Positions 1 through 17,860 of a stretch of 64,000 nucleotides of DNA are shown here, in pieces (within the stretch, counting starts at the first letter, position 1; each line of letters starts with the position of its first letter). A program made the translations under genes and the position numbers. The DNA lies in NCBI RefSeq assembly GCF_000224145.3, contig NW_004190392.2, forward strand, positions 46,393 to 110,392, read 5' to 3'. The stretch comes from Ciona intestinalis. Lineage: Eukaryota; Chordata; Ascidiacea; Phlebobranchia; Cionidae. Below the pieces are notes generated by a model that was given only the letters and a program-made list of their open reading frames with translations, was not told the origin of the DNA and did no database searches.

Positions 1-1056
1 AGTCTAGATTGCACTTCTCTTATTTCATTGCTTAGAACGTTTATACGATTGCGTCGCGCTGACATCATTCTTGCTGCTACTACATCCTAAAGAAAGGTAA
101 TGAGTTGAGGCTTATTATTACTAGTACAGTCTATTCTATGAAGGTAAGGTCTTCAGTGAGGCACACCTGAGACCTGGGATGTAGGTTTTTGTTTCCAAAA
201 CCTATTATCTATACACTTGTCATACAAATACCTTTGTCCCTGATTTTCGTTTTGCATCTTTAGTAAAACTGTTTGACCTCCAGCCAAGTTTAACCCCCGC
301 TTTCTGTGTTCTTCTTCTCGGCTCACTTTGTGCGGCTGTAAATATATGTTATGTTATGTTTAATACACAATTATTGGGTAGGCCTATCTAAAAATTCCAA
401 ACTTTGTTAAGTGTCTTGACCAATGACACATACACCAGAAATGATAATAGTGTCACTGCCAAGCCTAAAACCCATTTTTCGGGTTACCAGTGCAAAATAC
501 TTAGGGAGTAAATGTTGTTATTTTAACTTACATTTTTTCGCACTGGTTACTGTTGTAGAAGAATCATCTGTGATGCTTAATTTCTTGACATGTCTCCGCT
601 GCTGGTGGCGTCTAAAACAACCATACAATATATAAAAACTGTATGAATAAGTATAATTGCTAACTTTGCCTCAAACTCAAAGGCGTTTTTGATTTGTATG
701 CAAATTGTAACGAATACCTGCACAAAAAAATGAAGAAAATCCCCTTAAAATAAGCACCAACAAAGTTACATACATGGTAACTCCTAATATACTACTGACA
801 CGAAGTGTATGAAACAGAAACACACAGGTAAAGATTGCCCTTGCTTCAGCAGAAAAGATAAAATAAGTTACATTTATTTAAATTTTCAACAAAAAGGGCA
901 AAGTTCTTACCGGTTGGCCTTTTTTATATCTTCATAACTAGACGTCCTTGAATCGTCTTCAAAATCTTCTGAATATGTGGAGTATGAATCTTCATTATCG
1001 GATGAGTAAACCTCGGACCGCTTCTTGCTTTTATATCCAGAGGAGTCGTAATCCAT
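1..1056 (-). CDS. LCA5: Lebercilin (LCA5-like), 5' part, 3' end outside window
   Basis: Four minus-strand exons are readable: 911-1056 (start codon at 1056), 532-611, 232-335 and 1-86 (continues past the left edge). All junctions are GT-AG and phases agree. The N-terminus is acidic and Ser/Tyr-rich, with STYSEDFEDDSRTSS. It is followed by a basic stretch, then GVKLGWRSNSF and the start of a coiled coil, MMSARRNRINVLSNEI. The order and spacing match the vertebrate lebercilin N-terminus, where a YLSDFE-type motif precedes a GVRVGFRS-type motif and the SARLLKINELQNE coiled coil. Known family role: ciliary axoneme and basal-body protein linked to intraflagellar transport; human LCA5 loss causes Leber congenital amaurosis. 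Orthology to LCA5 rather than LCA5L cannot be settled from this part. It lies about 1 kb downstream of YARS1 on the same strand. Confidence 0.8.
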
Positions 1057-1976
1057 TTTGTTTTGCGACAATCGTCACAACGATAAAGATGGCATCAGAT
1101 TAATAGAAGTTTCCAGAAAGTATGGTTTAATTCTTGCAAAAGCGGATAATTTCGTTAAAGTACCGTACTTAAAGTTTGAACAATGTTACAAAAAGTTTAA
1201 GAAATTGAATGTCTGAAAAAGCATATAAAATGAAACTGTAACATTTTAAATATAATAACGTAACTTTTAGTGATAAACGCGACATATTCTATATGCCAGT
1301 AAAGTATATCAACCATAATATTGAAAAACTATACGAAACACGGTTTTCAATCCAGTGCAAAAACTTTCTATTTAATAGCACGCGCTATAAAATGCTTTAG
1401 TCTATATGTACAAGCTATAGCAGAATACAGAATCTTTATCTAGATCTGAATTTGGGTTGTAATTCGAAAATGCACGGTTGTTTACAGCTTTTACGAACGT
1501 ATACCTATTTCAAAGAGTAAACTCAAAAACTAAATTCCGCACACTTTGTTGCCAAGGCAAGATAACACTACAGCTTGTGATGTCATAATACCGACAAAAC
1601 CTTATTTCAAGCGGTTCAACTTATTTTGATACTTTTTCGCAGCAATTTGGGGAGTATTTACCTCGCTATAACGAGTGGCCTCTCTCATCTGTGACAAAAC
1701 TACATTCTTTTAGCCATTTTATAGGTATTTGAATATAAAACGAAGTTTTTGTGACTTGCACTATGGCGACTGTTAGGCAAAATAGTATTTTATATTCTAA
1801 AATCCACATTTAAAACTAAAGAACAATTTTGATACAGCCAAATTTGACAACTCATGAATCACTATGTTGAAGCAATTACTGCTAGTAAGTCCAAAAGACA
1901 GTGACAATGGTAGGATTAACTTGCTTTGAACCTTGAAAAATATAAACAAACAGTCAAAACATGTGTAATTGCACTT

Positions 1977-1982
1977 TTTATT
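1977..1982 (-). promoter_or_regulatory. Polyadenylation signal for YARS1
   Basis: AATAAA on the minus strand, about 95 nt past the YARS1 stop codon, in the expected position for the 3' end of this transcript. Confidence 0.6.
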
Positions 1983-2077
1983 GAACCAATTCTTCTACAA
2001 ATCCAACCGCAAACATTTCTTCACCAGATAAAACACAAACACACTACCGAGACCAAAACAGGATAGTTATCCCACAA

Positions 2078-8134
<6,057 letters not shown>

Positions 8135-8984
8135 TACCTTCTACAGAATACATTTATGGTGAAACTACAACACAGTGCTTACTAACAAGTAAAAGCTAAA
8201 TTAATCTAAGAATTCTTGGCCACATTTTGGCTCACATCAATAACTTGTATTGACATTTATTTAACCCAATAGTTTGGCCATTTAAATATATAAAGCAATA
8301 AAGCATATATATATATATATATGTGTATTATAAAGTATAGGTATCAATTTATCATACATATATTAGCTGATTTATAAAAAGTCAAATGTAATTTTAAAAA
8401 ATGTAAAAACATTAAAAAAAAGAATTTGCTTTACAACAAATAAAAAAAACTGTAAAACATTTCCAAAATTTTAAACGTTAATGGTTTTGAAAATACTTGA
8501 AACGTAAAAAGAGTTACAAAAAGTAATAAAATAATATATTTTTAAAACTTTTTTAAACGTTAAACCCATTTGTATAAAATGAATTAAAATAGATTTTCGG
8601 GCAGTACCTATTAATTATGAAAGTACCATTGCAGAATAAAAAAATGATAAAAACAAACAGTGGTAGCAGATAAAATTTAACAGAAAAATAAAAATAATGA
8701 ACTATAACTAAAACAACAGTAAAATAATTAATACTAACAATATTAGCCAGTAATCCGAATATGAGACATACAGTCTTTTTATTCTGTAGAATATATATGG
8801 TCCTAATCAGGTGTGTATTTAGGGGGGCAGGGGGTATTAAAGCATACAATAAGTAATAACCATGCTAAATAGGCCTCGCATCTGGTTTTCACCCTTAAAA
8901 AAAAGTTGTAAAATACAGTTAAAAATACATCCATTTGTAAACTCCTGGATACACATGGTCAAAATCTACTCAAATTGCAACAAT
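8135..8984. other. Intergenic, OSCP1 to YARS1
   Basis: AT-rich spacer with poly-A/poly-T runs and an AT dinucleotide run near 8305-8321. No supported coding or RNA gene seen. Confidence 0.5.
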
Positions 8985-10091
8985 TTAAAACGAATCCATA
9001 AGCGACAACAGGTCTTCTCCTGCGCTAGTTTTACTTGACGCCGAAGTAATTGTCATCTCGTCAACTATTTGTGACAACTCCTCTCTGCCTGTTCTTTCCG
9101 CTTTAATGGCAATAACATTATGCGTTGGGGTAGAATTACTTGATTTTGGGGTAACTGGAACAGTTTCGGCATTCGTAAAAAGCTGCAACTTGAAGTCGTT
9201 AGAAGTTGTGGGCTTATCAGAGCCTAGTAGTTGAGCTAGTAGTCCTAGTTCAGCTTTGGCTCTTTTATGGCTTTCTTTCATTGAGCTGGAGGCACTACTG
9301 TCAGTAGCAATCATATAATCAGCATTTCCGCAGTTTAGATACACATTGGTGCCAAGCAAAGTGGATCTTTTACCACCTATATCATTAGAAAGCCCAAAAA
9401 TCGGGACGTTCGGCGTAAATTTTGTTTCCGAGTTGAAATTGACCACTTCTCTTTTTTTTCCTCTGAAAAGTTGAATAGTGCCTGGAACATCACTGCCTTT
9501 AGAGACTTCTCCAGATTTTTTGATCACAAATCGACCATCTTCGTTTTGTACTTTACCAGTAAGATATATTGAAACTTTGTTGTTAATATCTTGTAAAAAT
9601 GCCAACAAGCATTGGCGAATCTGTATATACTCAAACGTAGAAAGAGACCCATATGCTTTTACCAAGCCATTATAAACATAATGTACTTTGCTCAAAATAG
9701 CTGAATTTCCTTCTATAAACTTTAACACAGAATCCAGATGATTTAGTGTCACATGTAATAGACTATATGGGTCTGGAACTTGAGTGACTTGGTATTTAAC
9801 AGCCATAACCATCAAGTCATATAGTTTTTCCATGCTCTCAGAATTTACTCTCATGATTGATGAATGCACTAATTTACTAAACATGTTTCTCATTGCTTGT
9901 TTACTGTATAAATCTTGAGGTTTCATCATTTCTTTAAAGAGTTGGGGGTTAAACATAGTCGAAACAATTTCTTCTATAACTTGCGTAGACCGATCTTCTG
10001 CGATGTTTTGAGCTTTTAACCGCTGGTCAAGAACATAGAGCATTTCCCCGCCAAGATTATAGAACAGAATTGGTAATGCTTTTGAAGCCAT
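8985..10091 (-). CDS. OSCP1: OSCP1 (organic solute carrier partner 1 / NOR1)
   Basis: One uninterrupted 368-codon frame with ATG at 10091 and stop at 8985. It matches the OSCP1 family over its whole length. The N-terminus LPILFYNLGGEMLYVLDQRL corresponds to the invariant family start. Further on are FNPQLFKEMMKPQ, KLYDLMVMAVKYQV, LNHLDSVLKFI and GRFVIKKSGEV, and the protein ends with the acidic GEDLLSLMDSF. Known family facts: a cytoplasmic protein associated with basal bodies and cilia, originally named for modulating organic solute transport in placenta; its biochemical activity is not established. Vertebrate OSCP1 genes have many introns, but here no intron interrupts the coding sequence and there are no frameshifts, so it is presumably functional. 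Its 3' end lies about 850 bp upstream of the YARS1 start on the same strand, too far apart for a typical tunicate operon. Confidence 0.93.
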   Translation of the reverse strand: MASKALPILFYNLGGEMLYVLDQRLKAQNIAEDRSTQVIEEIVSTMFNPQLFKEMMKPQDLYSKQAMRNMFSKLVHSSIMRVNSESMEKLYDLMVMAVKYQVTQVPDPYSLLHVTLNHLDSVLKFIEGNSAILSKVHYVYNGLVKAYGSLSTFEYIQIRQCLLAFLQDINNKVSIYLTGKVQNEDGRFVIKKSGEVSKGSDVPGTIQLFRGKKREVVNFNSETKFTPNVPIFGLSNDIGGKRSTLLGTNVYLNCGNADYMIATDSSASSSMKESHKRAKAELGLLAQLLGSDKPTTSNDFKLQLFTNAETVPVTPKSSNSTPTHNVIAIKAERTGREELSQIVDEMTITSASSKTSAGEDLLSLMDSF

Positions 10092-13000
10092 GGTCTAATT
10101 ACTGTCAAAAATAAGTAAAAATACAACCTACACCATAAGATATACCTGCTGTTTAATTGTAGAAATACAGTTAATGGTTCACAGCTCACACATAACATAA
10201 ATTGTATTTATCCTTTTAAATACAGCAATTTATTAAAACAGCAAAGAGGTGGGAACTATAGCAGCAAAACGACAGTTGTTAAAAACACTTTTGAGTAAGA
10301 GTTTTTCATTAAAGTGTGGCTGTTAAACCTACAAATAAAAGTATATACATTTTCCTATGCCAAGAATACGAACTAAATATTAAAATAGCTACAATACTGT
10401 TTCTAGTCCTATTTACTAGGCCCCTACAATAAATTGCATCATTCTATACTGTTTAAATCGTAACTACACACGTTGTGCCGATATAATAACTTGATAATGC
10501 ATAGGGAGTTATTAATTTTTAAAGTAGATCTCTACCTCTGCTTAACGGCTAAAGATATCTAATTTGTTTTGACAGAAAGTGGCGCTATAGAGTGTTTTAT
10601 TTACCGCAAACGGGGTCTGCGTCATTGTGATAGTGTTGCTGGACCACAGCATGTTCCACGCTGACGTAGGTGACGTAAAATATGCGATTAGGGCAATGTC
10701 AGCATAAACGAAAAGATAACATGGTTTTTCGTACGTTAGCTTTGACGCACGTGATGTAGGTTTTACATCAATATTTAAAAGATTTTTAAACATTAACAAT
10801 GATTCATTACATTTCGTGACAAGAAGTGGCCATTACGTTTCCAGACCACCCATGCTACATGCGTTTAATATTTTATAGCTGCATTTATCAGAAACCTAAC
10901 ACCCTTTCAGTAGTTCAACAAGCTCAAAAACATTTGGCTCGAAAATAATAATATTTAGTTGAAAACTTACGAAATCGTAACTCTAACTCAATGAGGTTAA
11001 AGTGTAATGAGTTGAAACGTGACGTATTCGCGACTATCTTGAGTAATCTAGAAAACCTGCGAACGTACAAGCCATTGAATATCGCTATCTTTGTACAATC
11101 TACGTATACTTAGTTCATGTTTAGCGAAAATATAAGTTGCAACCGCATTGCAGCGAAGACGTGTTGTTGTTTAGAGTTAACTCTGACAGTACCGGAGAAG
11201 GTTTCGTCAGTGACTGACGTTCATACTTCGTAAACTGATAGCTGCTTTTAGGAACTATGCGAATAAATATTTTGCATGTAATCAAGGTGACACGTGCTGG
11301 CATACCGTTTGGTTTTATTGGTGCTGTTTAAGTTGGACTTAATGACGCTGTTTGATAAGTCGCCATTGTGTAATCATGTTTTAAAAGTTGGAACAACGTA
11401 TGCGTACAAGACACAACATATACAGAGGCCCATACGCACTTCAAAATGTATTGGCCTTTACCAACATAAAAATGATTCAAGTTACTTGGCAGTCACAGTA
11501 GTTCTATAAATATTCCGAGTTTACTATGAAATAAGACGAAAAAAGAAAATGAAAACATAGATCATGTTACCCCAACCTATGATACGTAAAACCGTTTGGT
11601 TGTTTTAGGAGTAAGACTTTCCGCTTCTAATCAAGCCCGTGTTTAAAAGAATGAACTGTGGTCTTCATGGCATTTATTATGAAACAGACTCACAAAACCG
11701 TATGTGATACTAAAAAATCTATAATCAGTACCAGCGGACATGTTACTTTTCTGTAAACCCGGTCAGGGTCAAAAGATCGTGTGACAGCTTTGGCAATTTA
11801 AGCCTTTTCTTGGCTTAGGGGCTAATATGGCCGCATTAAACCGTTTTAAAACCACCCCATAAGTCCTAACTGCCGGATTTAGTACACCGCGTTAATAATG
11901 CCTTGGCACAAAACGTTTCCTATTGTGGCTAAAGACGTAAACCCCTAAACATAACCTTTTAGCTGCGGCTACACCCATATAAATACCCTTATTGTAGTAA
12001 TTTAGAGGCGCTGTCCCGATAATGGCTGGCGTTAAACTCGTATATTACGCTAACTGCAAACAAACTAAAATTGGAACATTACGAATTATACCATTGGGGT
12101 GGTCAAACTGGTTCAAGTCAAGAGCTGAATACATTACAAACACTTACTTTATGTCTGATCGGACTTTACAAGTGCATATTCATTATTTCATTAAATATAC
12201 ACATATATTGAAGGCCTAAGAATGTTGCGCAGTTGCAGGATAGTAAGTAAACATAAAACATTGAAATTTTGCGAGTAGTGCTGTTGCAATTACATTCTAC
12301 AACGATTTCTTTACCTGTATTTTTGGTATTGGATATTAAACGCTTTATAAGTGACATTTCCTATAGGTTATCTCATAGTCACAGTGTATTTGTGTGGTGC
12401 TAGCCTTGGGGGCTTGCGGCATTTCAGTTCCGGGCAAAATTTTAGCAAAAACAAACAGTATGTGGTAAATATGCAACCTTTGAACAGTAAATCGAATTCC
12501 CACCCTGCTGAAGTTACTGAGAAATCTGCTTGGTACTGAGATTGTTTGCAAGATTTTGTGTGCATTAATGTCACATTAAAGTGCATTACGGGCCTAATGG
12601 TTATTTATTTAACGCTATGGTGTTCTAACGTGTGTTTACCACGTATATGTTGCTATTCCAGGCGCCTTTCTGGCTTTAAAACTGTACATTATGCTTACTT
12701 TTCCCGCCAGTTTCTGTTGACATTTAAATGCCACTAGAACACTGGGGCCATTGTGTGCACACAGAAGCCATTTTGACGTCATTGTGGACATGAACTAAAC
12801 TCTTTCGGATAAAAAGGGTAAACATTAAAGTAAGCATCATGTGTAATCATACTAATCCTATTCAAAACACACAAAATAAGTGACGTACAGTAATAGCTGC
12901 AGCATAACTTAAGCTTTAAAGTTGTTGACGGAATCGTTTAATCTTAATACATGGATAAGTCGGATTTCTGCAAAAGAATTGACAAAAAGAGTAAATTGCC

Positions 13001-15722
13001 TAAATTTTGCAAAATTACAATACTGAAAACGCGCAAAAATACTTTGTTATAATATTGGCATATTATTTGTGCATTTTTATAATATTGGACAATATTTTTC
13101 CACTTTTTGATAATATTTGCACATTTTTTTTTCATTTTATCCCTATATATGCAATAATAATTATATTGTGAAAACAGTCATATAAAATTAGCGTGTAAAC
13201 CGTAGAAGTTGTGTACATTACACACAGTATACGTACAGAGATTCCCACACCCGGTAATTATTCAACGTGTTTGTTTTTGTTAATAAAACGCCAACAAAAC
13301 CGCTCACAATTTATCACACTTAAGCGCCCTATATGTCTTATTCGACATCAACCTTATTAAATCAGCGCCCATAAATTGGTTATAACGCATCAGATAGCTC
13401 TAAACGAGGTACAACTAATTTACGGTTATCAAAAGCGGTTTTATTGCCGATAGTACTAGGTCATGCCAAAAGGCCACCCACGAGAAGATGGAAAAGGTTT
13501 ATAACATGGTTACAAAAAGTTCAATTAAAAGTTGCGGTTGCTAAAGTTAAATCTATTTTTATGTCCTATTTTTTTTACGGCAGCTGTATTGAACAGTTTT
13601 AAAGCTGTGTTTAAAATTATATAAATACTATTTTACTACAAAATAAAAGGGCAAAAGAGAATGAAAACATTACCCATTCAACTATACTCGTTACAAAACA
13701 GCCACATTATTTGACTGAAAAACGCATTAGTCGTATAGGTGCTTGAACAAAAGACGACATCGACTAGGTTAAAGGTCGCAGTTCCGTGAGCTGTCATAAA
13801 ATTACCCTAAACCAATGCTTTAAACCGACTCAGAGTAATTAGTAAATGTAAACAGTTTGAAAACTATCGCCTCTTAATTATAAGGCTTACGTATGGTTAC
13901 GTAACCACTGCGTAATTAGTCGCCTGCCCGGATTAATTCTGTCTTTAGAAGTCGTTAACAAGTTATAAACTTGAATTGAACCATGTCCGTTACTCCCTAC
14001 ATGGTGGCTGTTTTGGCCACCATTGTTTATAAATATAGTTACCGGGGCAGAGCGTTTACGTGTTTAGTTTTATTGGACTTAATACTGTTAATACTAACGA
14101 GGTCGTGAGACAAAATTAAACAAACGGAAACTGCTCTAACTGTAACTAATCCAAGTTAACAGAATTATAATTTAAACGCATTTTCTTTACATTCTAAAAA
14201 TTCTAAAACCGTATTCTCACGACTCCTAGTCGACCGTTGTTAATTGTTTAAAACACGATCAGAAAATTTGGATATTATGTGCTAAGTCCCGTCTCCCCCA
14301 CCCTACTATATGCTTTTATATTTCGGAAAATTTGTTTCGAAATATTAATACGTACATGTAAATATTGTCTTTTCCGTGACCCCCAAACACACGTTAATAC
14401 CAGAGCACACAATTTGAGACGTACATTACTGTTATATGTACGTAACAGGTATAGCGATACGTTACACGTGTCTAATATATACTTCGTCGAATCATAATTA
14501 ATAAAGTAGGTTTTCGTGTTTACCTGTCAAATACGTGTCTGATCCTACGTTCGGCATTAAATTACAAAATGTCAGTACACCCTGCGCCTGTCAAGCGCTA
14601 AGACGATACATTGTGTAGCGGATTTTCACGGTCACGTAGATCCAGCCAACAAATGTAATCAATTTCACGGCTCGGTGCTTTTCTCTGCAAAGAATTAGCG
14701 ATAGTTCTAAACTGTAATCCAATTCGAAATCGAACCGTTTTGTAATCACGAGATTACGTCTAAAAAGTAAGAAACTTGTTAGTGGGTTTTAAATCTTGCG
14801 CGTATGAAACTTCTATCTTGGCCTTAAACCTTGTTGATACCAGTTTCCTACTTGAAATTACGTTAAAGGTTACAAAGGGCGGTTAAAACTTAAGTCACAT
14901 ACGCCATAGTTAAACAATTCGAGTATTGTTTTAGTATTGTCACACCTAGACCCATGGCCTGCTCAATACATCGATTAGGACGTGCTAGATCTATATACAT
15001 CAAGCCATTACACACGGAAAGTTTAAAGTTACACGACCGTCTTTTTACTGGGCCAGGAATACGTGACGAGATAGCGTATGATTTTAAACATGTAGCATGT
15101 ACCGCTAATAGAATCGTTACAGATGTTACTAATTTCGGATTAGTTTGTAACTTTCCCAAATCACCTATGGGCGATGTTTCTGCGCATGCGCGAGCCCACA
15201 CGCATGCGCAATGACAGGGCGTACGTGAATCATTTGTTATCACTTGGTTTTATCAATATTTTGCCCGAATTGCAGCAGTAGTGCAATCTTAATTAAATTC
15301 CTATCGTAGTTTAGATACAGATAGGCGACGATACGGCACCGTCGCTTGCTTATACTAAAATTAATTAGTAGGTCATTATAACTTGGTATCTCCTGGCTTG
15401 TTTTGTATGAAATCACCGCCGAAATTATCCTCTTTTTCTGCGAAAAAGCCAACGAGCTGCGGTGGTATTTCCTAATTCTCGACTAGCATCAACAAAATAT
15501 ACGAAAAAATCGTTGGAAGTTTGATTTTTTACGAAGTACTTTATTTGCTCGACGGAATGCAACAGTATATTGGGAAGAAGGAATAAATATAAGAAAGAAA
15601 ATAAAAATATATCGATTTTGGATGCCTTGAAAGCTGCTATCTGTTGAGAGTTGAATAATGATGGATAGCAAGTGTCGACTTCGGGTTCTTTGGCGGTCAA
15701 ACCGGCACGTAATCGAGCTGTT
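10092..15722. other. Gene-poor interval upstream of OSCP1
   Basis: No exon chain with consistent phase or recognisable protein was found. Short open frames here lack splice or homology support. Local features are AT-rich imperfect repeats of a TAATATT-type motif at about 13,040-13,130 and a GCATGCGC-rich patch at 15,180-15,210. The region may carry regulatory DNA. Confidence 0.4.
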
Positions 15723-16103
15723 ATGACGACTTTGGTTGAAGAAACTCAATATTGTGGGGGTTTTCATGCATCGACCTTATCCATCAAGGTCGACGGGTCA
15801 TCGGAACCTAATCCGCCGCCGGAAGTTGTAATATATCCCGATGTCCAACAACGTTCGGCGCCCAATGCCTCTTGCAGTGGGTGGAGTTCGTGACGTCATA
15901 GATTCTCTGACGTCATAGTTTCTCTGACGTCGTCACCAGCAGAAGCGGTGGCAGAGCTGACAAGTTACATGGAAACCTTTACGTTTCGAACGCCGCGACA
16001 TGACCAGTTTAGTAGAATCGTCGATATCTGGAAATTCAAAGAAAAATTTAGTTTATGTTGCAGTGGTTTCGATATCACACAAAAAGTGAGGTTTCGGATT
16101 TAA
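15723..16103 (+). CDS. Possible small two-exon gene, unknown product
   Basis: A plus-strand frame with ATG at 15723 runs to a single TGA at 15891, then continues in the same frame to TAA at 16101. Excising a 63-bp GT-AG intron (15877-15939) removes the TGA and leaves about 105 residues. The downstream part includes TFRTPRHDQFSRIVDIWKF. An AATAAA follows at about 16,174. There is no signal peptide and no recognised domain. Base composition is more GC-rich than the flanks, which favours coding. The putative intron consists largely of repeated TGACGTCA-type elements, so a promoter region that happens to be open is a real alternative. It is convergent with the peptide gene at 16,436-16,784. Confidence 0.3.
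15889..15934. promoter_or_regulatory. Tandem CRE (TGACGTCA) cluster
   Basis: Three closely spaced CTGACGTC-type sites, two of them perfect TGACGTCA palindromes at 15891-15898 and 15908-15915. The unit is about 15-17 bp and tandemly repeated. CREB/ATF bZIP factors are known to bind this palindrome; function here is inferred. Confidence 0.5.
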
Positions 16104-16392
16104 ATTAAAATATGCTTGAAATTGTTTGGAGAATTAAAAACGTAAAACGGCGAGTTTTTCGCTGCACCAAAAATTGAATAAAACGTGTCAAAAAATTATC
16201 GGAAACAAATATATATAAAAATGACATTTTTAATTTAGAACTGGATAATAAAATTATTTTCGTAATTGTTTTGTTGCCTTTGGCAATTTTCTTTTGCGCA
16301 AAAAGATAGTTTCTATTTTAGAGACTAATCGTTTTATTGGTGTGGCGAAAAATTTATAAATTATTTCGTCAACATTTATTTTTATTAAATAA

Positions 16393-16398
16393 TTTATT
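16393..16398 (-). promoter_or_regulatory. Polyadenylation signal of peptide gene
   Basis: AATAAA on the minus strand about 38 nt after the stop codon; a second copy follows at 16381-16386. Confidence 0.55.
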
Positions 16399-16435
16399 GT
16401 TACGTCATATTTATTACGTAAAATTTATTGTTACG

Positions 16436-16784
16436 TCATAACACACCTTCTTCATCGACGTTCCTCTTAACCAGCATACGCGGGTTGCAGTAGTGTGAGA
16501 TATATTTGCATTTGAAGAAAACGATGCCACGGCATTTTCGAACTTTTTGCCTGAAAATGAAAAAACATCTGTTAAAATCTGAAAATTTAGTTTTTAAATA
16601 TATTTATTTATAATTTTTGTTTTAAAAAAGGAATGTTTTTGGTAGTTTTTACTTACCAGAAGTGCTTGCTGTATGGCGCTGCGTCTGAAGTTACAATTAA
16701 GATACAAAGTATCGTAAAAGCGATGTAAACTTTTGATTTTCTGCTGATCTGGCATGACAAAGTAGAATTGCTAGTTGTATTCAT
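16436..16784 (-). CDS. Candidate secreted peptide hormone or antimicrobial precursor
   Basis: Two exons, 16657-16784 (ATG at 16784) and 16436-16550, joined in phase 2 at clean GTAAGT and TTTTCAG sites, give 80 residues. Residues 1-18 are a Ser/Thr- and Lys-containing n-region and about 19-32 a hydrophobic core. A good signal cleavage site follows SDA or SDAA (residues 33-36). The mature part is basic and aromatic, with KCRGIVFFKCKYISHYC holding Cys49, Cys57 and Cys64. A dibasic KR at 71-72 is followed by a short acidic tail, a layout typical of prohormones. A TATA box lies about 85 nt and a perfect CRE about 105 nt upstream of the ATG, and AATAAA motifs follow the stop. I do not recognise the family. 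An odd number of Cys in the mature part would allow dimerisation. The model is well supported by structure, not by homology. Confidence 0.65.
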
Positions 16785-16867
16785 TTTTGCTGATGTTTTC
16801 AGATTAAAAATTGCTCTGTATATCTTGAAGATTATCTGAATTCTGCCTTCCGTCGTTTCGGCCGCTA

Positions 16868-16875
16868 CTTATATA
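16868..16875 (-). promoter_or_regulatory. TATA box of peptide gene
   Basis: TATATAAG on the minus strand, about 85 nt upstream of the ATG at 16784, in a locally GC-richer stretch. Confidence 0.6.
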
Positions 16876-16888
16876 TCTTGTGCCCACT

Positions 16889-16898
16889 GTGACGTCAC
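16889..16898. promoter_or_regulatory. CRE palindrome, peptide gene promoter
   Basis: GTGACGTCAC, a perfect 10-bp palindrome just upstream of the TATA box. CREB/ATF control is a known role for this site; here it is inferred from position. Confidence 0.55.
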
Positions 16899-17494
16899 AG
16901 ACGCTTTTTTCTTCTATGCCGTAAAAATAAAGCTGCGCTGTTAGCCAAACTTAGAACCAGCGCTAAGAGATAGGATACCAAGGCAGTATCTGGAAACCGT
17001 TCGATAGTTAATCCGTAATTCACGCAAACATTCGAAAATGAGCCGGAAATTTTACCTTTATTATTTCCTATCTCAACACCCTAGCCCAATTGCTACGACT
17101 TAAGATAATATACAGAAATTCTTTACCGTATTAACACGTGGCTTAAGCGGGAAACCATATACGCTTTAATAAAGCAAGTCCTTTTGCCAATTGCCGCACC
17201 GGATTTAGATAAACATTACTCAAACAGCAGTAAAAAAATACCCACTTTAAGCACGTGTTTTTTGGCCTATATATTTAGCATGTGGTTTTCCGGCTTGAAA
17301 TGTTTATTTAACATTGGCTAAAAGTTGGACTTCAGATTTTATCCGAAGCAATCAAAATAAACTAAGTTATGTAACTTTCGATTTTTATTAGTGGAATGTG
17401 GAATGAGTTGTTTTTTATGCATGGCTGGAAACCCAACCACTCTGTCCCAAAATACAGATGAGGCAGCGAGCGGTTCTGTAATAACCTTATGCTT

Positions 17495-17860
17495 ACTGCC
17501 AAGGTATAATATGGGTGTGTTCTTATCAAGCACAGCAAATACGCTAGATACACATGGTGTATTTATACACTTTACGCTCGTTATCGAGTTATAACATGGG
17601 TGTCTCCTTACAAATCAGACGTATACACAGTGTATTCATTGACCTTAATATGCTATTGTTATCGAGTTATAACATGGGTGTTTTATTAAATATCAGCCAC
17701 AAATGATGTATTCATACACCTCATGCTCACTGTCAAGTTATAATATGGGTGTCTTCCTATACACCAGACACACATGGCGTTTTCATACACATCACGCTCA
17801 CTGTCGAGTTACAACATGGGTGTCTTCCTATACACCACATCCTATATTGTAACATGCGTG
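17495..17860. repeat. Tandem array of an approximately 65-bp repeat (family C)
   Basis: Several diverged units contain ATAACATGGGTGT, CTATACACCAGACAC and TCATACACCTCATGCTCAC in fixed order. The same unit recurs at about 42,000-42,240, 49,680-49,950 and 60,850-60,960, so this is a dispersed minisatellite-like family. Confidence 0.7.

Noticed and set aside
12022..12219. 65-codon frame downstream of a TATA-like ATATAAATAC
   Set aside because: No signal peptide, homology or polyadenylation signal; single short frame can arise by chance.
14890..15243. Overlapping open frames on both strands (117 and 86 codons)
   Set aside because: No splice partners, domain or signal peptide; openness on both strands suggests chance.
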